From: Cristatella mucedo
Lineage: Eukaryota > Bryozoa > Phylactolaemata > Cristatellidae
NCBI GenBank assembly: GCA_009760855.2
Contig: WPIO01000001.1
Coordinates: 23,951,001-24,015,000 of the forward strand
Direction of reading: 5' to 3'
DNA length: 64,000 nucleotides
A model generated the notes under the pieces. That model did not search any database. It was not told the DNA's origin and saw only the letters and a list, made by a program, of their open reading frames with translations. Positions 1 to 12,961 of this stretch are shown here, in pieces (position 1 is the stretch's first letter; each line of letters starts with the position of its first letter). The position numbers and the translations under genes are program-made.

Positions 1-795
1 CGACTAGATCAGATGTTGACACACTTTAATGAACGGTAATTCTGTAACCTTACAGAACTATCCTCGCTAATACAGTTAGCTTGCTGCGGAGAACGGTTTC
101 CGACAGCTGTACTTGGCTACATCTTACGGTGCACCCCATGGTTGTCCATTCTAACGGCTTTTGTGGGGCTCTGGTGGCTTACTACACTCACTCACACACA
201 GCGCACAGCGAGAGCGAAAGCACGTTTCGAAGCGCCTTATAACCGAGTAGTCATAGCCAGGTGTCGGACTGAAAGCCAAGTCCGAGAGCCGAGAGCGAGG
301 GATGAGATAACAATATTTCCTTGCCAAAACAATATAAAGTTGAGAGATAATATAAGCTCACAACATTCACGCTTTTTATTTTTATACGCGGCAAGCCCCG
401 CCAATCCTATAATTAATCGCTGGGAGTACCAGTTGAGCACTGACTTGTCCCTAAACTTATTGCATACTACAGTCCACTGTATCAGTAAAAATCAGCCTCT
501 TGCGACGAATTCGAAGCACTTCCAAATTTTCTTACCTGCCATTCATTTTTGTACCGATGTCAATATTAGAAAACCGATGTGCAGGTGGACGAGACGGTCG
601 TCTTCCCGGCTTACCCCGCGCGGGCCATGGTTTACGCTCCCCGGTTACGGTTAGCGACGCTTTGCACATGCATCGAACGAGTAATAAGTTTCTAATCAAG
701 ATTTAAATAACTTCATATTAATATTTAAAATTGTATTACTTCATTATTAGTCATTTTACTATCTATCTGATAACTTGGTTTATTTTTATCTTCAG
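1..795. other. Sequence upstream of TEDC1, nothing recognised
   Basis: This stretch has no similarity I recognise on either strand. An open frame runs through 142-654, but its translation has no domain and low-complexity character, so I do not call it. A non-coding leader exon and promoter for the TEDC1 gene should lie here or further upstream, because the first coding exon begins at a splice acceptor (ttcag ending at 795). I could not place the leader donor with confidence. Confidence 0.4.
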
Positions 796-824
796 AGAAA
801 CGCTGCCCTCACAGACGTAAACTA

Positions 825-3800
825 ATGGCCGGCATAAGGCAAACGATAGAGCTGTTACTGAAAATATTACACTTTAATGGGATCTCCAAAGTGAAGGCTG
901 AGACACTTAGACTGGCAAAGTTAAACAGTGATGAAGCGGTAATCTTTTTTCGTAAAATAATGGCCCATTATCGCCTCAGCAGGCAGGCTGTGTACGTGCG
1001 AAAAGCTAATACTCGAAACTTGGAATGAGTGGGGAGGGAAAGAATCAGCAAGCGTCAGCTCATTATTGCCGATACTCTCCTATAATAACTGCTGTATTAT
1101 GTAGTCGCTCACGGGTAAAGTAGTGGCTAGCTAGTAAATTTGCTGTAGTCAGTGCCTGCATCGAACTCTGCATGCAGCTAGCACGAGCAAGAGCCGAAGC
1201 GTAGCTGCCGACCATCGGACGTATTGCGACCATGCGCTTTAACCGCGCTCCGGGTATTTATGATGCCTTATGTGAATTACCTGCAATCAGGTTCGGGTTA
1301 GGGGTAGCTTTCTGTAGTTACACCGTAGTAGCACGGTGGCTAGCGCGTCGTGTTTGGACGGCTATTCCTGATGCTCAGTATTCTCATTTCGCGCTAGTCC
1401 AGTTCTAGCCCTGATAATTTCGAGCTTTCGAGAAAGCAGCCATGTGAGGCAAGCAGGTGCTATGGCATTGACGTATGTGTATATGCGGCACGGCCACATT
1501 TTTTGTTTGTTTTTCAAGCATGATTTTACTTACCATTCAATTGCATTTCCCTTTGCAGCAAATGTAAAGCGCCTAGAAAGAGATTACGTTCTCTAAGAGC
1601 GCTTTATCAAGTGCATTATTATTATTATTATTATTATCATTTCCAGACTGAAACCCTGTGGAAACTGTTGTTCGAGATCCTGTACTATCTCAAGTATGAT
1701 GCAGTTGATGATGTGACTGTGAAAGCATACTCGGAGCTTACAAAACGTAAGTGATGCCTCCCGAATATTGTTTGCAGCCGATACTCGACTTTACAGGTCA
1801 TTGTAACTAATATAGCATGTTTGAACATTAAAACTTGAAGATAGCTTCTTTACGTGCTGCGACTAGCACATTTATGCATGCACGTGTGGCCAGCCACTAT
1901 TGCTCTTGATTGATCAGGGGGACACGCCTTTTTTGAACGGGCTGTACATAGACCTTCTGACAACCGTGTACAAAATAGTGGTGTACACTGTGACTTAAGA
2001 CCAAAGAGTCTGTGCTAACAAGAGTCGGAATGAGTGAATAATTTGTCTCAGTCTCCTGGATGTATTATTTTATTAACGTGGCTATTCGTAGCCCGAGTCT
2101 TTTAGGGTTGCTATAAAGCTAGCCTACTAACAAGACATATTATTGTTTGAAGTATCATTTGTCCAACGATACGATATGCCTTGTCAAGTTTAGCCATGCT
2201 TTATCTTAGTTTTTCAGCTGAACTGAGATCAAAAATAAGAAATAATTACCGTGATGATATATGGGATTAGTAGTGTCATACGTGCATCGTGCAGGTAGCA
2301 TTAAGATTGTTTATAAAATACTAGCTGATTCAACAACCTCTGTCGTACAGCGACAGAAGAGCCTTTACGGCTATCACCACCGCTTGTAGCAGCAATAATG
2401 GATCGCCCACCGAGGATTCGAACCCACGACCTCGAGACCAAGGTCGTGAAAAGCAACCATCTTACCTAGTGTATAGCTTATACATTCGAAAGTTGTAGTT
2501 AGCCGTTGTTTTCTCGGTCGCATGAGAGACATGACATACTTTGCCGTCCAACTGCATACTTTCTATTTCGAGGATTCTTTACTGCTGAAGTTAAACCTCT
2601 GGGTCTTAGCCCACAGGTAAGGTGTTCGTACTTGACGATCCAGATCATGGGCTCGGGTCCTTCCGAAGGCAATCCTTTAATTGCCCACTGCAAGCGGCGG
2701 TATTAGTCATTAAGGTTCTTCTGCAGCAATGTAAATGAGGCTGTTTGATCAGCTGGCCTTTGCTTTACTTAGAAACAGACGTTGATTTTAACACCTGTGA
2801 GATAATTTTTCAAAGCTTTCTGCATTTTTATTTTTAGATGAATTAACCGTATATGTAAAAGCCGAGATGAAGCTCCGTGATTTCCGGTCCAAGGATTTTC
2901 ATGCATTACCAGCTGACATGTCCACGGGGAGCCGTGAACTTCTCCTAGCACTCGGCTGGCTACTCTGCCACTGTAACGTCATGGAACGCTTTATGAAAAA
3001 CTGCAGCTCACCTCTTACTGTTGCAGCTTTTGAGGATGAGCAGAGCTCGTACCTGGCTTCACTGGTATGCCTTGCTCTTTCGTTAGCCATGTTTCATTCG
3101 ACGTGGCACATCCGCAACTATCATCTGCCTGTCTCGCCTTATCGACATTTGCTTTAATAAGCTGTTTAAGCTTTGGTTGTGTGCGCAAGCAATGCCAGAT
3201 CACATGTGAAGCTGGACTTATATGTGTGAACTCACCAACCTCACTTGAGTGTGAATCACTAAATTAATGTACGTGCCGTTACGAGCTTTGCCCTTCAAAA
3301 TCACCTAATTAGTGCTGCTAGTGTCATCACGAAATGGCACGGCTAGATGTAAAGAATGTTAGGACAGTTCGTTTGTGTTCCAAGCAGCCTTGAAAACGCA
3401 AGAGTAGGCATGCTTCGACGGCAAGACCTTGTGCCAGAATATGCCTGAGACCAGTTGCAATCCCATTTGCTTAGCAGTAACCATCTGTTTTTTCTTTTTT
3501 TGGTGCTCCAAACTGCATCAATCCTCAGGCATGCCTCGAGATGCTGCTGAAACGATATTGCAAGACTCTTTAGTAGATGGTGGCTTGCTAGTAACTTGTG
3601 ATCGGCTATGGACGAGAGATGTCTCGATTTCTAGCTACTGAAAGCTAAAATAGTGAGTTCTGCCCCCAATGGAAGTGAATCACGAATGCATGTACCCACA
3701 CTGCATGTGTGTTGTCATACCACTACTGCCTCGGATAATAAAAAAAAAGTCGTTTAGCCTTTAGAAAGCTTCGTGTCGCAACCAGACTGGGGTACTTTTT

Positions 3801-6800
3801 TCCCGGATTCACTTTAGCAGCAATTTCGTGTCTCCACTGATTCACCATGGATTGTGTGCTGCCATTTCTTTAGCAAATGTTTTGCCAATTCGGGCTTCTT
3901 GTGTCTCGTATGCTTTTTATATTGTAATAAAGTGTGTTTATCTATTGTTTTAATCCCTAACTTGCCTAACTGCTTGTGCACATCATGAGCATGCTTGTGC
4001 TTGCGTGTATACTGGCAGCACAGTATGTGTCTCTTGAAGTTAGTCATACCTGCTCTAGTTCACCAAATTCTCAGCAGACGAGCAATTCCTGCATGTCATA
4101 TATTTTCTAGATCTAAACCTTTTTTTGAGATTTACTTTAGAATAATGAGAGTAACTGACCTTGAGTAATATTCACCAGGAAATGATAAGGTTGGAATATC
4201 TGGCTCTAAGCATGTGCAGAATCAGTAATATTCCACCTGAAGTCGCTCTGTCGTGGTAAAATCACTGAAACTCGTATGGTTGTCTGATATTTTTGGCAAA
4301 GATATCTTTGCAATGCAATCTGATCAGTAAAAATGTATCCCCACCATATTAGAAATATTGGTCCTTTGAGCTAGTCTTTGGGTGGATTTTTTTATGTAGC
4401 CTCGGTTGCTTTGTAGGCCAAGCAAAGCCAAGACTCGGGCCAAGGCATAAACCAATTCGCACTAGTCCCACCGCCGCAGACTCCTGAGGCCAAACTGAAG
4501 TATCTCAAGTGGCTGAACGGCAAACTGAGAATGAGCTTGCGCCAGCTGCACGTGCTGCAGCAGGAAAGAAGCAGGCTGTCTGGCACGGTTGGTCTGCTGC
4601 CGCGCTCCCACCCCCTCCCACTGTGGCAGTGGCGCGCAGCTCTCTTACCCATTGCTGCCACATTGGCATTTGCTATTGCATGCCCCGAGTTCTGACACTA
4701 GCCATGCATGTGCGCCAACAGATCTTTGAGGCAACACGTGGTGCCAAGCTGGCTCACGGCCGTGACCACCTGACGCCACTGGAAGCAGCATTGCTTCAGA
4801 ATCCAGAGCTGCTGCAGCACAACCTGAAGCTGCTGGAACGTGACAATGCACGGCTCGAATGCCTCTTGCAGTGGCCCGGGGAGCACGACGAAACATTTTG
4901 GCGCTGGATGGTAAGTACTATGTGTGACCACGAGTGAATAATGACCCCATCCGCTTGACTTTGGGGCCACGTCTGCCTCCACTCATTCTTTCATTTCTTT
5001 ATGTTGCCTTCCCATGTGCGATGCAAACTTGTGTCAGCTCTTAGCGTCTATGCTTTAGCATCTATGCTTTAGCATGAAGCTTCAGATTTCGGTATTTTAG
5101 AGCAGTGTGCTCGATGCCAAGCTGGCCGATGGTGGACAACTGGCCATTGATGACAAGCTGTCGCCCCGCTATGACACGCCATCGCATCGCCAGCTTGCAG
5201 ACAAAGTCAACCTGGTAGATGCCGTGCATAACTATGAAGCAATAATTGACCACATTGAATCCCTCTATCTCAGTGAGGTGAGCTTGTCTCGTATTGATAA
5301 TGCACTGATTTCTCATGGTAGATCTGATTTAAAAAAGCTACTTTTCTTTTACTTGTGTGTAGCATCACGAGTTCCTTGTCTATTGGCTGTGATAAGCTAA
5401 GCAAAACTCCTTGGAAGGAATCGGATAATTGTCCTGTGTTGAAATCACACAGTTGCTCATGGTTTCTCTAGTATCAGGACGTGGGACACTGCTACTATCT
5501 TTAATTCTGCTTACTATATCGATGTTGCCTTTGATAGCAAGTGCAAGCTTTACAAAGTCGTAGTCTTGAACAATAGGCCTTTAACTTTGCAACATCAATA
5601 AAATAAAAAGTGTTCCAATCGTCCCTCACTCAATCAGCTTGTTGATACAAAAACTTCAAGCTTAGTTGGGTTTTAGAGCTAATCACTCCGAAGAGTCAGC
5701 GTTACTGTAAGTATATAACGACCATCTCAGGAACGCTGGCTTATGTAGAGTCTCTGTTTATTGGATCTTTTAACAGTGTCTGACACCATTGTCACCTAGT
5801 CTTTTTTGAGTGAGGATCATGTCACCTACTCATCACTGGTACTGCACTTCGGTAGCTTAGGTCCTATCTCAGAGCATAGATGTCAATGGGTAATGGTCAT
5901 TCGGGGAGTCACTTAAGTATGGGGTATCCCAGCGATTTTTCGCTTGGTCCATTTCCCTTTGCAATGTATACTCTACTGTCGATGTAATTGCCAATCACAA
6001 TCTAGGCTTTCATTTTTCTGCAAAGCTGTATCTGTGCTTTGATCGCTTCTTGCCTTCCAGCATGTCGAACTCCCTTAACTCTCTTCATGCGTGTAACTGC
6101 TGGACATTCGCAATCGGATAGCAGCAAACTTTCTCAAATTAAATGACGATAAAAGACTTTCTTGTTATGCACAAACCTAGTGTTACTAAGAAACTGGAAA
6201 GTCTTAGCACCAAGTTGGCATGGCCGGCATCTCTCTTATAGCCTTTACACGATATCTTGTTGCCCTGTTCCAAAATTACTTTGCCTGATGACCACGTCAG
6301 CCCTACTGCTAATTCTTCATACTCTTAGTTTTAAAATGTTGCATCAAGTTCGTTCAGCTTAGATAAGGATACCACAGCCGAATTGGATCACGCATTTGGC
6401 TGACACAGTCTCTAAACTCTGCAGCTCTCCCCTGGCAGGTCTTCCTGCCTATGTAATGAGATGCCAAACAGATAATGCAAAGCACGGGCAGCTGGGCTTG
6501 TCTGCTGTGATCATAGCAGCTGCCGCATTCTCACAACTTCTCACCGACTTGCGCTGGCTCAAGCAGCCCATCAACTTCAAGATCCTGCCACTCACTGTTA
6601 GGTCAAACATGAAGGTGCTCATAGGCACCGGTTAATTGGACCTCTGGGTAGTAACTTGCACTGAATTATGCACAGCTAAGCACACAAAAATGAGAAAAGA
6701 AAAGTTCATTGGTGCGAGGGGGAGTTTGACCAGAACAGGTGCATCTTTAGCTGGGACTTAAGTGCTAGCAGAGCTACCAGATAAAACAGACGTTCATGAA

Positions 6801-7503
6801 CGAATGCAATTGAAGTGTGACCATGTAATCAAAAACAAAAGTAAGTGTTCACACTATAATGTGTAGCATCTGTCGCCGTGTGGATATTCAACTTGGATGC
6901 AGAGATGATGTTGGTGCAGCAGAGAGCGGCTGTGCACTTGTGGGCATTGCACATACCTGTGTTTTGTTTTGGCTGAGTGGCTCGGTGCTTTGCGAAAGTG
7001 ATATGCTGTCGCGTCTTAATGCACCGGTACACGGTCGCTGGGGAGCGCTTCGGAGCTGACCGCGCTTGGCATTGCAGCGCCCGGCTGCCGTCTGGGATGA
7101 CGACATCGACAGTCTCCTCGCCAGCCTCGAAGCAGAAATAGCCGTCCAGAAAGCCAGCATAGCACTTTCCCTCAAGGAGCAGGTTGCCTCAGCAGCCGGC
7201 AGCGGGCAGCCGGTGCAGCAGATCAGCGGTAGCGAGCCGATACGGCCCGATGTGCAGCGCAAAGCCGGCCGTCAAGCGGCCTGGTTCGACGACAGCTCGA
7301 TGAGTAGCGGCCGCGGTGGACTGCAGGACGAGAAAATGGATGGCATCGAGTTGCAGCTGAACGAGCTACATGTGCTTATGGAAAAACTTCAGCGCGACAT
7401 TGAATACAAGAAACGCACATATACCGACGACATATCTGCGTTGAGCAGCGACGCTGAAGATGTCATCGTCGCACGCCCGGGAGCGGCGCACTTTCGTAGC
7501 TAA
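825..7503 (+). CDS. TEDC1: Tubulin epsilon and delta complex protein 1 (TEDC1), seven coding exons
   Basis: Coding exons are 825-938, 1647-1746, 2838-3064, 4417-4587, 4722-4910, 5101-5277 and 7078-7503. All joins are in phase and give 467 residues, near the vertebrate length. Recognition rests on several family blocks: TETLWKLLFEIL across the exon 1/2 join, GSRELLLALGWLL in exon 3, YLKWLNGKLRMSLRQL in exon 4, and LLERDNARLECLLQW followed by FWRWM in exon 5. The C-terminal exon is predicted coiled coil and acidic, and is assigned by phase and continuity rather than by a strong match. TEDC1 is known to work with TEDC2, delta-tubulin and epsilon-tubulin in making or stabilising centriole triplet microtubules. 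The ATG at 825 follows the acceptor at 795 and gives an N-terminus of the expected length. Introns hold LINE and SINE debris, and exon 2 starts directly after a LINE tail. The donor after 4587 (gttggt) is atypical. Confidence 0.9.
1495..1638 (+). repeat. LINE 3' end with (ATT)n tail, in TEDC1 intron 1
   Basis: The sequence matches the 3' untranslated end of the reverse-transcriptase element ending at 28085. It has the shared block AAATGTAAAGCGCCTAGAAA, then GTTCTCT..GCGCTTTATCAAGTG, then (ATT)n at about 1614-1636. It is a 5'-truncated insertion of tail only. The TEDC1 exon 2 acceptor lies eight to ten bases beyond the ATT repeat. Confidence 0.85.
2320..2480 (-). mobile_element. tRNA-derived SINE, family B, in TEDC1 intron 2
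   Basis: On the minus strand a tRNA-like head carries the pol III B box GGGTTCGAATCC. It is followed by a body that reappears at 32241-32400, 47615-47765 and 54160-54310. The distal end (plus strand GCTGATTCAACAACCTC) is the common end of the family. The A box region is degenerate. This is a repeat and not a functional tRNA gene. Confidence 0.7.
5975..6640 (+). mobile_element. Degenerate CR1/L2-like LINE reverse transcriptase fragment
   Basis: Reading the three plus frames with frameshifts gives the same order of blocks as the better copies at 13-14 kb and 20.7-21.7 kb. These are an IANHNLGFHF-like segment before the catalytic box, a FLKLNDDK-like block near 6130, and AGLPAY...LLTDLRWLKQPINFKILPLT at 6430-6600. 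Stops and frameshifts are numerous, so it is a dead fragment. It lies in TEDC1 intron 6. Confidence 0.8.
6640..6800 (-). repeat. LINE 3' region remnant, opposite strand
   Basis: The plus-strand wording here (GGACCTCTGGGTAGTAAC, then a GCACAGCTAAGCACAC-like stretch, then CTGGGACTTA) is closely mirrored at 45630-45780 and 16030-16170. There it belongs to minus-strand LINE copies. It is probably an independent insertion head-on to the fragment before it. Confidence 0.5.
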
Positions 7504-7602
7504 TCTCTGCGTACGTGAATGCAACTTGGTTCGGGTAGAGATGCGAGCGGGTAGAAAGTTGTTAGGCTTATGAATTCCGTCAATCGCTTGTCAATGCTCG
7601 TG

Positions 7603-7715
<113 letters not shown>

Positions 7716-7975
7716 ATGCTCGTGCGTGCAGTAATCGAAATCGCCACCCGGTCGCAGTTCGTGCCCTGTACGACTTTTGCATATTTCTCTTTCTTAGTCA
7801 CCATGGGTGCAATTATGCTGTGCCCTTGCTAGTCAGGAGATAATGGTGACTTATACTTCACTTTAATATATTTGCTGTTTTGTGCGCACCAGCATTTGTG
7901 CCATTTTCGCTTTATTTCCTCTCTTCGTGTCATTAAAAAATAGCTGAAGTTTGGTTTCCAAATTATTCTTAAGAA

Positions 7976-7981
7976 AATAAA
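7976..7981 (+). terminator. Candidate TEDC1 polyadenylation signal AATAAA
   Basis: This is the first canonical AATAAA on the plus strand after the TEDC1 stop that I see, 473 bases downstream of it. Assigned by position only. Confidence 0.35.
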
Positions 7982-8546
7982 TTGTATATCAAAAGTAGCA
8001 CATAACTGGTGTAGCTCTATCAACAAATCCTGCAGAGAGTGAAGCATGCAGAACAGGCCGAGTGTGTTGCTGGAGTGCCCCTTCGCATTAGATTTGGCAA
8101 AATGCCACTCACGTGAGCTGGCTGAGAAACCTCCATGTTTAGTAACTTTACTTGCACTGTTTGCACGACACATGGGTACATAGTCACGTTGCCTTTGCCA
8201 AGCTAGTCACATTCATAGCAAAAAGTTGTACCAGCCAGAAGCTAGTAGCGTTTGCTTGAGTGCAACTAATGTGGTCCCACATTTAGTCGATGTGGTCTTT
8301 CTTCATTCAAGCTTATTAGGTTAGTACTATTCTATCGAAGCCTATCGGAAGGCATTGTAAGAAGCTTGGCTGCCAAACGACTTTGTACATAAAGAGCACA
8401 GTCGTCTTTACCGTCTTTTTCTGTATTCTTAAGTCTAGAAGAAGTCTTTATTCCCAAGTCTCCTTTAACTCTAGAACCGCTTGTTTAGAATGTCTTCGTG
8501 TAGCTAGCTAGTAGTGTATGTGTGTGCATGCCTGTTTGGGTTTGGG

Positions 8547-8547
<1 letters not shown>

Positions 8548-8634
<87 letters not shown>
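8548..8634. repeat. (TG)n microsatellite, about 87 bp
   Basis: This is a perfect TG run in the interval between the converging TEDC1 and DRC5 genes. From 7715 to 9558 nothing else apart from this array is recognised. Confidence 0.97.
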
Positions 8635-8637
<3 letters not shown>

Positions 8638-9558
8638 CTATAATGTTGCCAAAGGCTTAGTGAGTTGTTGCTGGGATAGAGGCAGCAATGATGGCAACAG
8701 TTGTGGCTTCAGGTATTCAGGATACAGCTGTGCTGGGGCACTGCTCTAGCGAAAGCGATGGGAATTTCTTGCCTATTACGTTGGGTAAGGCAGGCAACTC
8801 AGACAGACTCGTTGCAGGCTACTGGCTGGCAGCAAAATGACTCACCAAGTGACTGGCCGGTGTTCAGGTTCTCTTTGTATGCACCATCCAGGTATGGAAG
8901 TCACGAGTAAATCTGTTTGCACGATTTAGTATATTGCTTCTCATAAGCCTGCTTATTGCTACCTATTTAAAAATCGATCTCAAGTTTAAAATCAGTGCCC
9001 GAGTTCAAAGGTCGTAATTGCAGGTTTGCATTATGTCTAGGCTTGCTTAAAGCTAAACAAAGAGTCCCCCAGTAGATCTTAGCCAAACATTCCCGGCGGT
9101 TTTGCAGCTGAGGCTGTTCTAAAATATAAAACCAATCTGGAGCGGTCTTAGTGAGCCACGATCTGGAGAAAACCAGCGGTAAGAATGAACATACCAGTAG
9201 CAATCTTTCACTGCACCGTGTGAGCATGCTATCGTTTTGGTGCAGGCTCATCAAAGGAGGGAGAAACTCACTGTTCACGAATATTACACACGCTAAACAA
9301 AATCTCATCTGACTCATGAAACAGACTTAAACTGCCACACTCGACAGGAATACTTGTTGCATAATCATAAAAGTAGTTTAGCGAAACATTTGAAGTTGTC
9401 TTCGTTTTGCATAATTTGATCATTGCTTTCAGTCAAAAACTTGGCTTAGTATATAGGTCAATGTTTATAAAATAAAACTGTACAAAAGCACTGTGGTGGT
9501 AGGCTAATTTTGAAGCCAGCAATAGGAAATCAGGGCAGAACTAAAAAAATCTTCAACT

Positions 9559-11252
9559 TCATTTTTGAGAGTTTTTCGTAGTTGTCATCATATGTCGTTC
9601 CCTTTCTCTGTTGGCATTCAGAGCTTGATTGATACAGTACTCAGCCTCCTGACCGCACTCGGTGAGACGCAAGTCAATATAGGTAATTGTTCGATTCTCC
9701 TCCATGCCTTCTTGGATTTGCTTACCACCATCCTAAAAACAAACGGTACGGCATAAGCACGGCATCGAACTTTTCGTCGAAAACTGAACTGCAACACATG
9801 AAAATCTATACTCACCACTCCAATCCTATTGCACGACAAGTCAACCCTCGTCAGCGTGGGATTCGAAGCGATTACTTGTGACAACACGTTTGCCGTTGGT
9901 TCCGTTAGATCATTGCAGGCTATGTTGAGTTCCCTGAGGGTCCTATTTTTTAGCAGCGATGCACAGAGCGCTTGACCGCCTTCATCTCCAATGCGGTTCA
10001 GGCGTACGTTGAGTTGTTGCAACGTTGTGTTCTTTGTGAGTGCATGCGCAATAGCCTGTGCGCCAGCAGCCCGAAGGCTGTTATCACACAGGTTCAGTTT
10101 GACCAGCTTGCTGTGATTATTTAGAAACTTTCCTATAGCCCTTGCTCCCCTGTCACCAATCAGGTTGTGAGAGAGATCAAGCTCCTCCAGACATGGATGG
10201 TCCAATATGTGGCTTATCATAACCCTTATTTTGTCGTCATCGATCTTGCTTCGTTGAATGGCAAGAATACGCAAGTACTTTGCGTTGGCGATACACTTAG
10301 ATAGCAGGAGACAGTCTTTTGCAGTGAACTGAAACAATGACCATTCAAAGTTCATTCCGCAATCTTTTACGCCATATGAAATTCTGAGGTCCTCCAGCGT
10401 CGGCAAATTGGGCACGACTTCATTGAAATCCACGTGGTCAGTCTCCAGTTCCTCTCCACTGTCAGATGCTCCGTCGTCGTCGTCAATTTCAAAGGGCTTG
10501 GGAGCTTCTCGAACAGGAGGCAATAACTGCTGTATCACAAGTCGTTTAACATATTTAGCTGATAGGAGAAGGGTTGCTTTCAGCTGGGCCATGTCAGAAC
10601 CTGGCACATAATGTTCGATTATCTCTTGAAGGTTTCTCTCGAAATACATACGCTTCCAGCTACAGTCATACTGCACTATGTCACATATCTGCCACCTGCT
10701 TGTGCAGCATCTCTTCCAGTAGCCTTCATCCTGGATGAGATTCGCCGTAACTTTCAATGGCAGCGTCACTGATAACTTCTCGAGCACTTTGACTTTATTT
10801 TTGTGCAGCAGACTATCCAGAATCTTGGAATTATCTATAAATGTAACAAGAAGTTAATAACCTTTCAAAAAGAGGATATTTGCGGGTTGGAGCTTGCACT
10901 TATTCTTCTTACATTCAAAATTCCTGATGATGTGCTTCACACACAGATCGGTTAGAAGAGGAACCGTGGCTAGCGACCACTCCGGATCTTCAGCTATAAT
11001 TCGCCGCATGTTCCGAAGGTCGACTGCGGGATTATCATCTGCCGTATTTACGGGTTCTAGTGCTTCTTTCTTGCTTCCTTCAATAGAAGTATGAGAACGG
11101 GTTTTTATGGGAAAGACCGGAACCTCATGACCGAGCCTCTGTTTGCTAAGGCAAATAGTTGCTGAGAACGTACCTTTCGACGTTGCTGATCCAGGAGCAG
11201 AGTTCTTCGAACGTATTGTCGCCGTCCCATTACCGCCATCATCAGATGCCAT
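9559..11252 (-). CDS. TCTE1: Dynein regulatory complex subunit 5 (DRC5/TCTE1), leucine-rich repeat protein
   Basis: Exons on the minus strand are 11252-10913, 10834-9816 and 9732-9559, in phase throughout, giving 510 residues (vertebrate TCTE1 is about 500). After a low-complexity start comes RRIIAEDPEWSLATVPLL, the family N-terminal block. Next come VTANLIQDEGYWKRCCTSRW, SWKRMYFERNLQEIIEHYVPG and KDCGMNFEWSLFQFT. Five or six ribonuclease-inhibitor-type leucine-rich repeats follow (for example LEELDLSHNLIGDRGARAIG), then the family end block DGGKQIQEGMEENRTITYID. DRC5 is a subunit of the nexin-dynein regulatory complex, which links outer doublets and regulates beating of motile cilia and flagella. 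The start is the ATG at 11252-11250. The second intron donor (GTGAGT at 9815) and the acceptor before 9732 are canonical. Confidence 0.95.
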
Positions 11253-12961
11253 TTCAGGCAACCTTCCTTTTATCTATAAGTCGCACCGAATCTTTCGCTG
11301 AGTTCTAATTCGGAAGAGCCCGCTGGCCATCAACTTCCGGCGTAGGGATTTGTTGCTAAGGAGCCCGCGACTTCCGCACAATCAGCTCCTTCGCCGGTTA
11401 GTCGGCAGGCAAGCGCCCTTAATTTTCTTCATTTCACTTTTAAAAATATTCATTGTGAGTTTAAAAATTACATTTTCTTAATTAATGAAAAAGATTCCCG
11501 CTTTGGCTACCACAGTCAGCTAGCTTCTCCCGGAGCCGCGGTAGGGGCCTGAGTCACACACATATGTCTATGGAGTGCAGCATGCGGAGCTGACCGTGTT
11601 TAATCTATGGAGAGGTCGCCTCGTACGCCTCTCCCATCGACTCGTCGTGGCGTTTAGGCTACTTTGCCAGCTCTATGCGACTTCCGCTAACCATGTGTTT
11701 CCGGACGCTCGCTACTGAGACGCCCATACTCGCGACACGGGTAACCGTTCGTAGACACTTGTTTAGATGTCTTTGAGAAAGTGGACCCTTTATGACCATA
11801 CTTAAAATATACGGGTTCTGCGTAACGCTCTTTTCGCGTTATTTGCGCATGCATTTTTTATGCACTGCTGCGTCGACACACCGAGCCTCCGGCCAGCATG
11901 CGTAAAAATCAAGGACGGATGAGTCAACTGCTAGCGGCTCTCAGCAGGCTCGTAGTGGGCGCTGCAGAATGACCTGCAGTAGGACCCAAACTAAAACCTG
12001 GGTTCTGAAGTGTCGGAGAGCTGCTCAAGCATTACGTTCCATCTCCCGGAGCGTTCGCAGCAGGGAAGCATGTTACTTGGACCTCGCACAGCTTAACAGA
12101 CGCTTTCGAGTTCTTTTTCACTTTTGTCTTGATAAATTGTGCACACACCTAACCGCTGCATGCAACCTTTTAATAACATGTTCACTATTCTCTTCATGTG
12201 CAATCGCATAAATGTGACTCGTCATGTGACTCGTGTGCACGCGGGGGTGGGGGAGCATCGCCTCTTTTCGCTGCACCGCGCACGCGCACTCAAACACGCA
12301 CGCTCGCGCTCGCACGAGTGCCTTACCACTTTGGTCAATAATGCAATCGGCAGTAGAAATAAACAGAGCGTTGTGGCTAGAGTCTGCTGGCAACGAATTC
12401 GAGAGACAGACAAGGCCACTACTATTCTAAGGAGGTGACGGGCGCAGCACTGCCCGTTTCTCTACCTATCGCAATGCGTGGAGCGGCAATACACCTCCAA
12501 CCCTCATTCACGTGGCGCATGCGAGTGCCGCCACAAACCGTAGCGGCCTCGCGGAATGGGGCGAAACATGCATTCGCGAACCGCCCGGGCGTGCGCGTGA
12601 GCTACGCGCCGCAAGCTGAGACGGCCGGTACCGGCGTTTAGCATAGCAAGCAACGTACCGCCCGCTTTTCCGACTCTAATCGAGTAGTCCTGCCTCGAAC
12701 CAACCTCAAATTATCTGGAGACCGTGCCTGTAGTTCGTAAGGTCCCGAAGCCTGAAACTCACTACAGACTGACGTCACGACAGCCCCCGATTTGACATTT
12801 ATAAAGAAACCAAGCCCCTTTCTGGCAGCCTTTGGTGGGTATTTGCGATGTATCCATTGCTTGCGTATGCACTGCACATGTTACCACCAACCACATTTAC
12901 ATGTTACCAATATTCATTCTACCTCCAACCATATTATCCTTTCCAACGCTTTCTTTGCGGC
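11253..12961. other. Region upstream of DRC5, no gene recognised
   Basis: It should include the DRC5 promoter and leader. The part at 12220-12650 is rich in CG and CA/GC tracts with several short open frames, none resembling a known family. I see no repeat copies shared with the rest of the window here until 12962. Confidence 0.4.

Noticed and set aside
142-654. Open frame of 170 codons upstream of TEDC1
   Set aside because: No domain, no splice or similarity support, and overlapping frames on the other strand are equally open.
4588-4721. Reading straight through TEDC1 intron 4 as coding (frame open 4509-4937)
   Set aside because: The frame upstream of 4588 that matches TEDC1 is a different one. 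Removing 4588-4721 joins two family blocks in phase, so it is an intron with an atypical donor.
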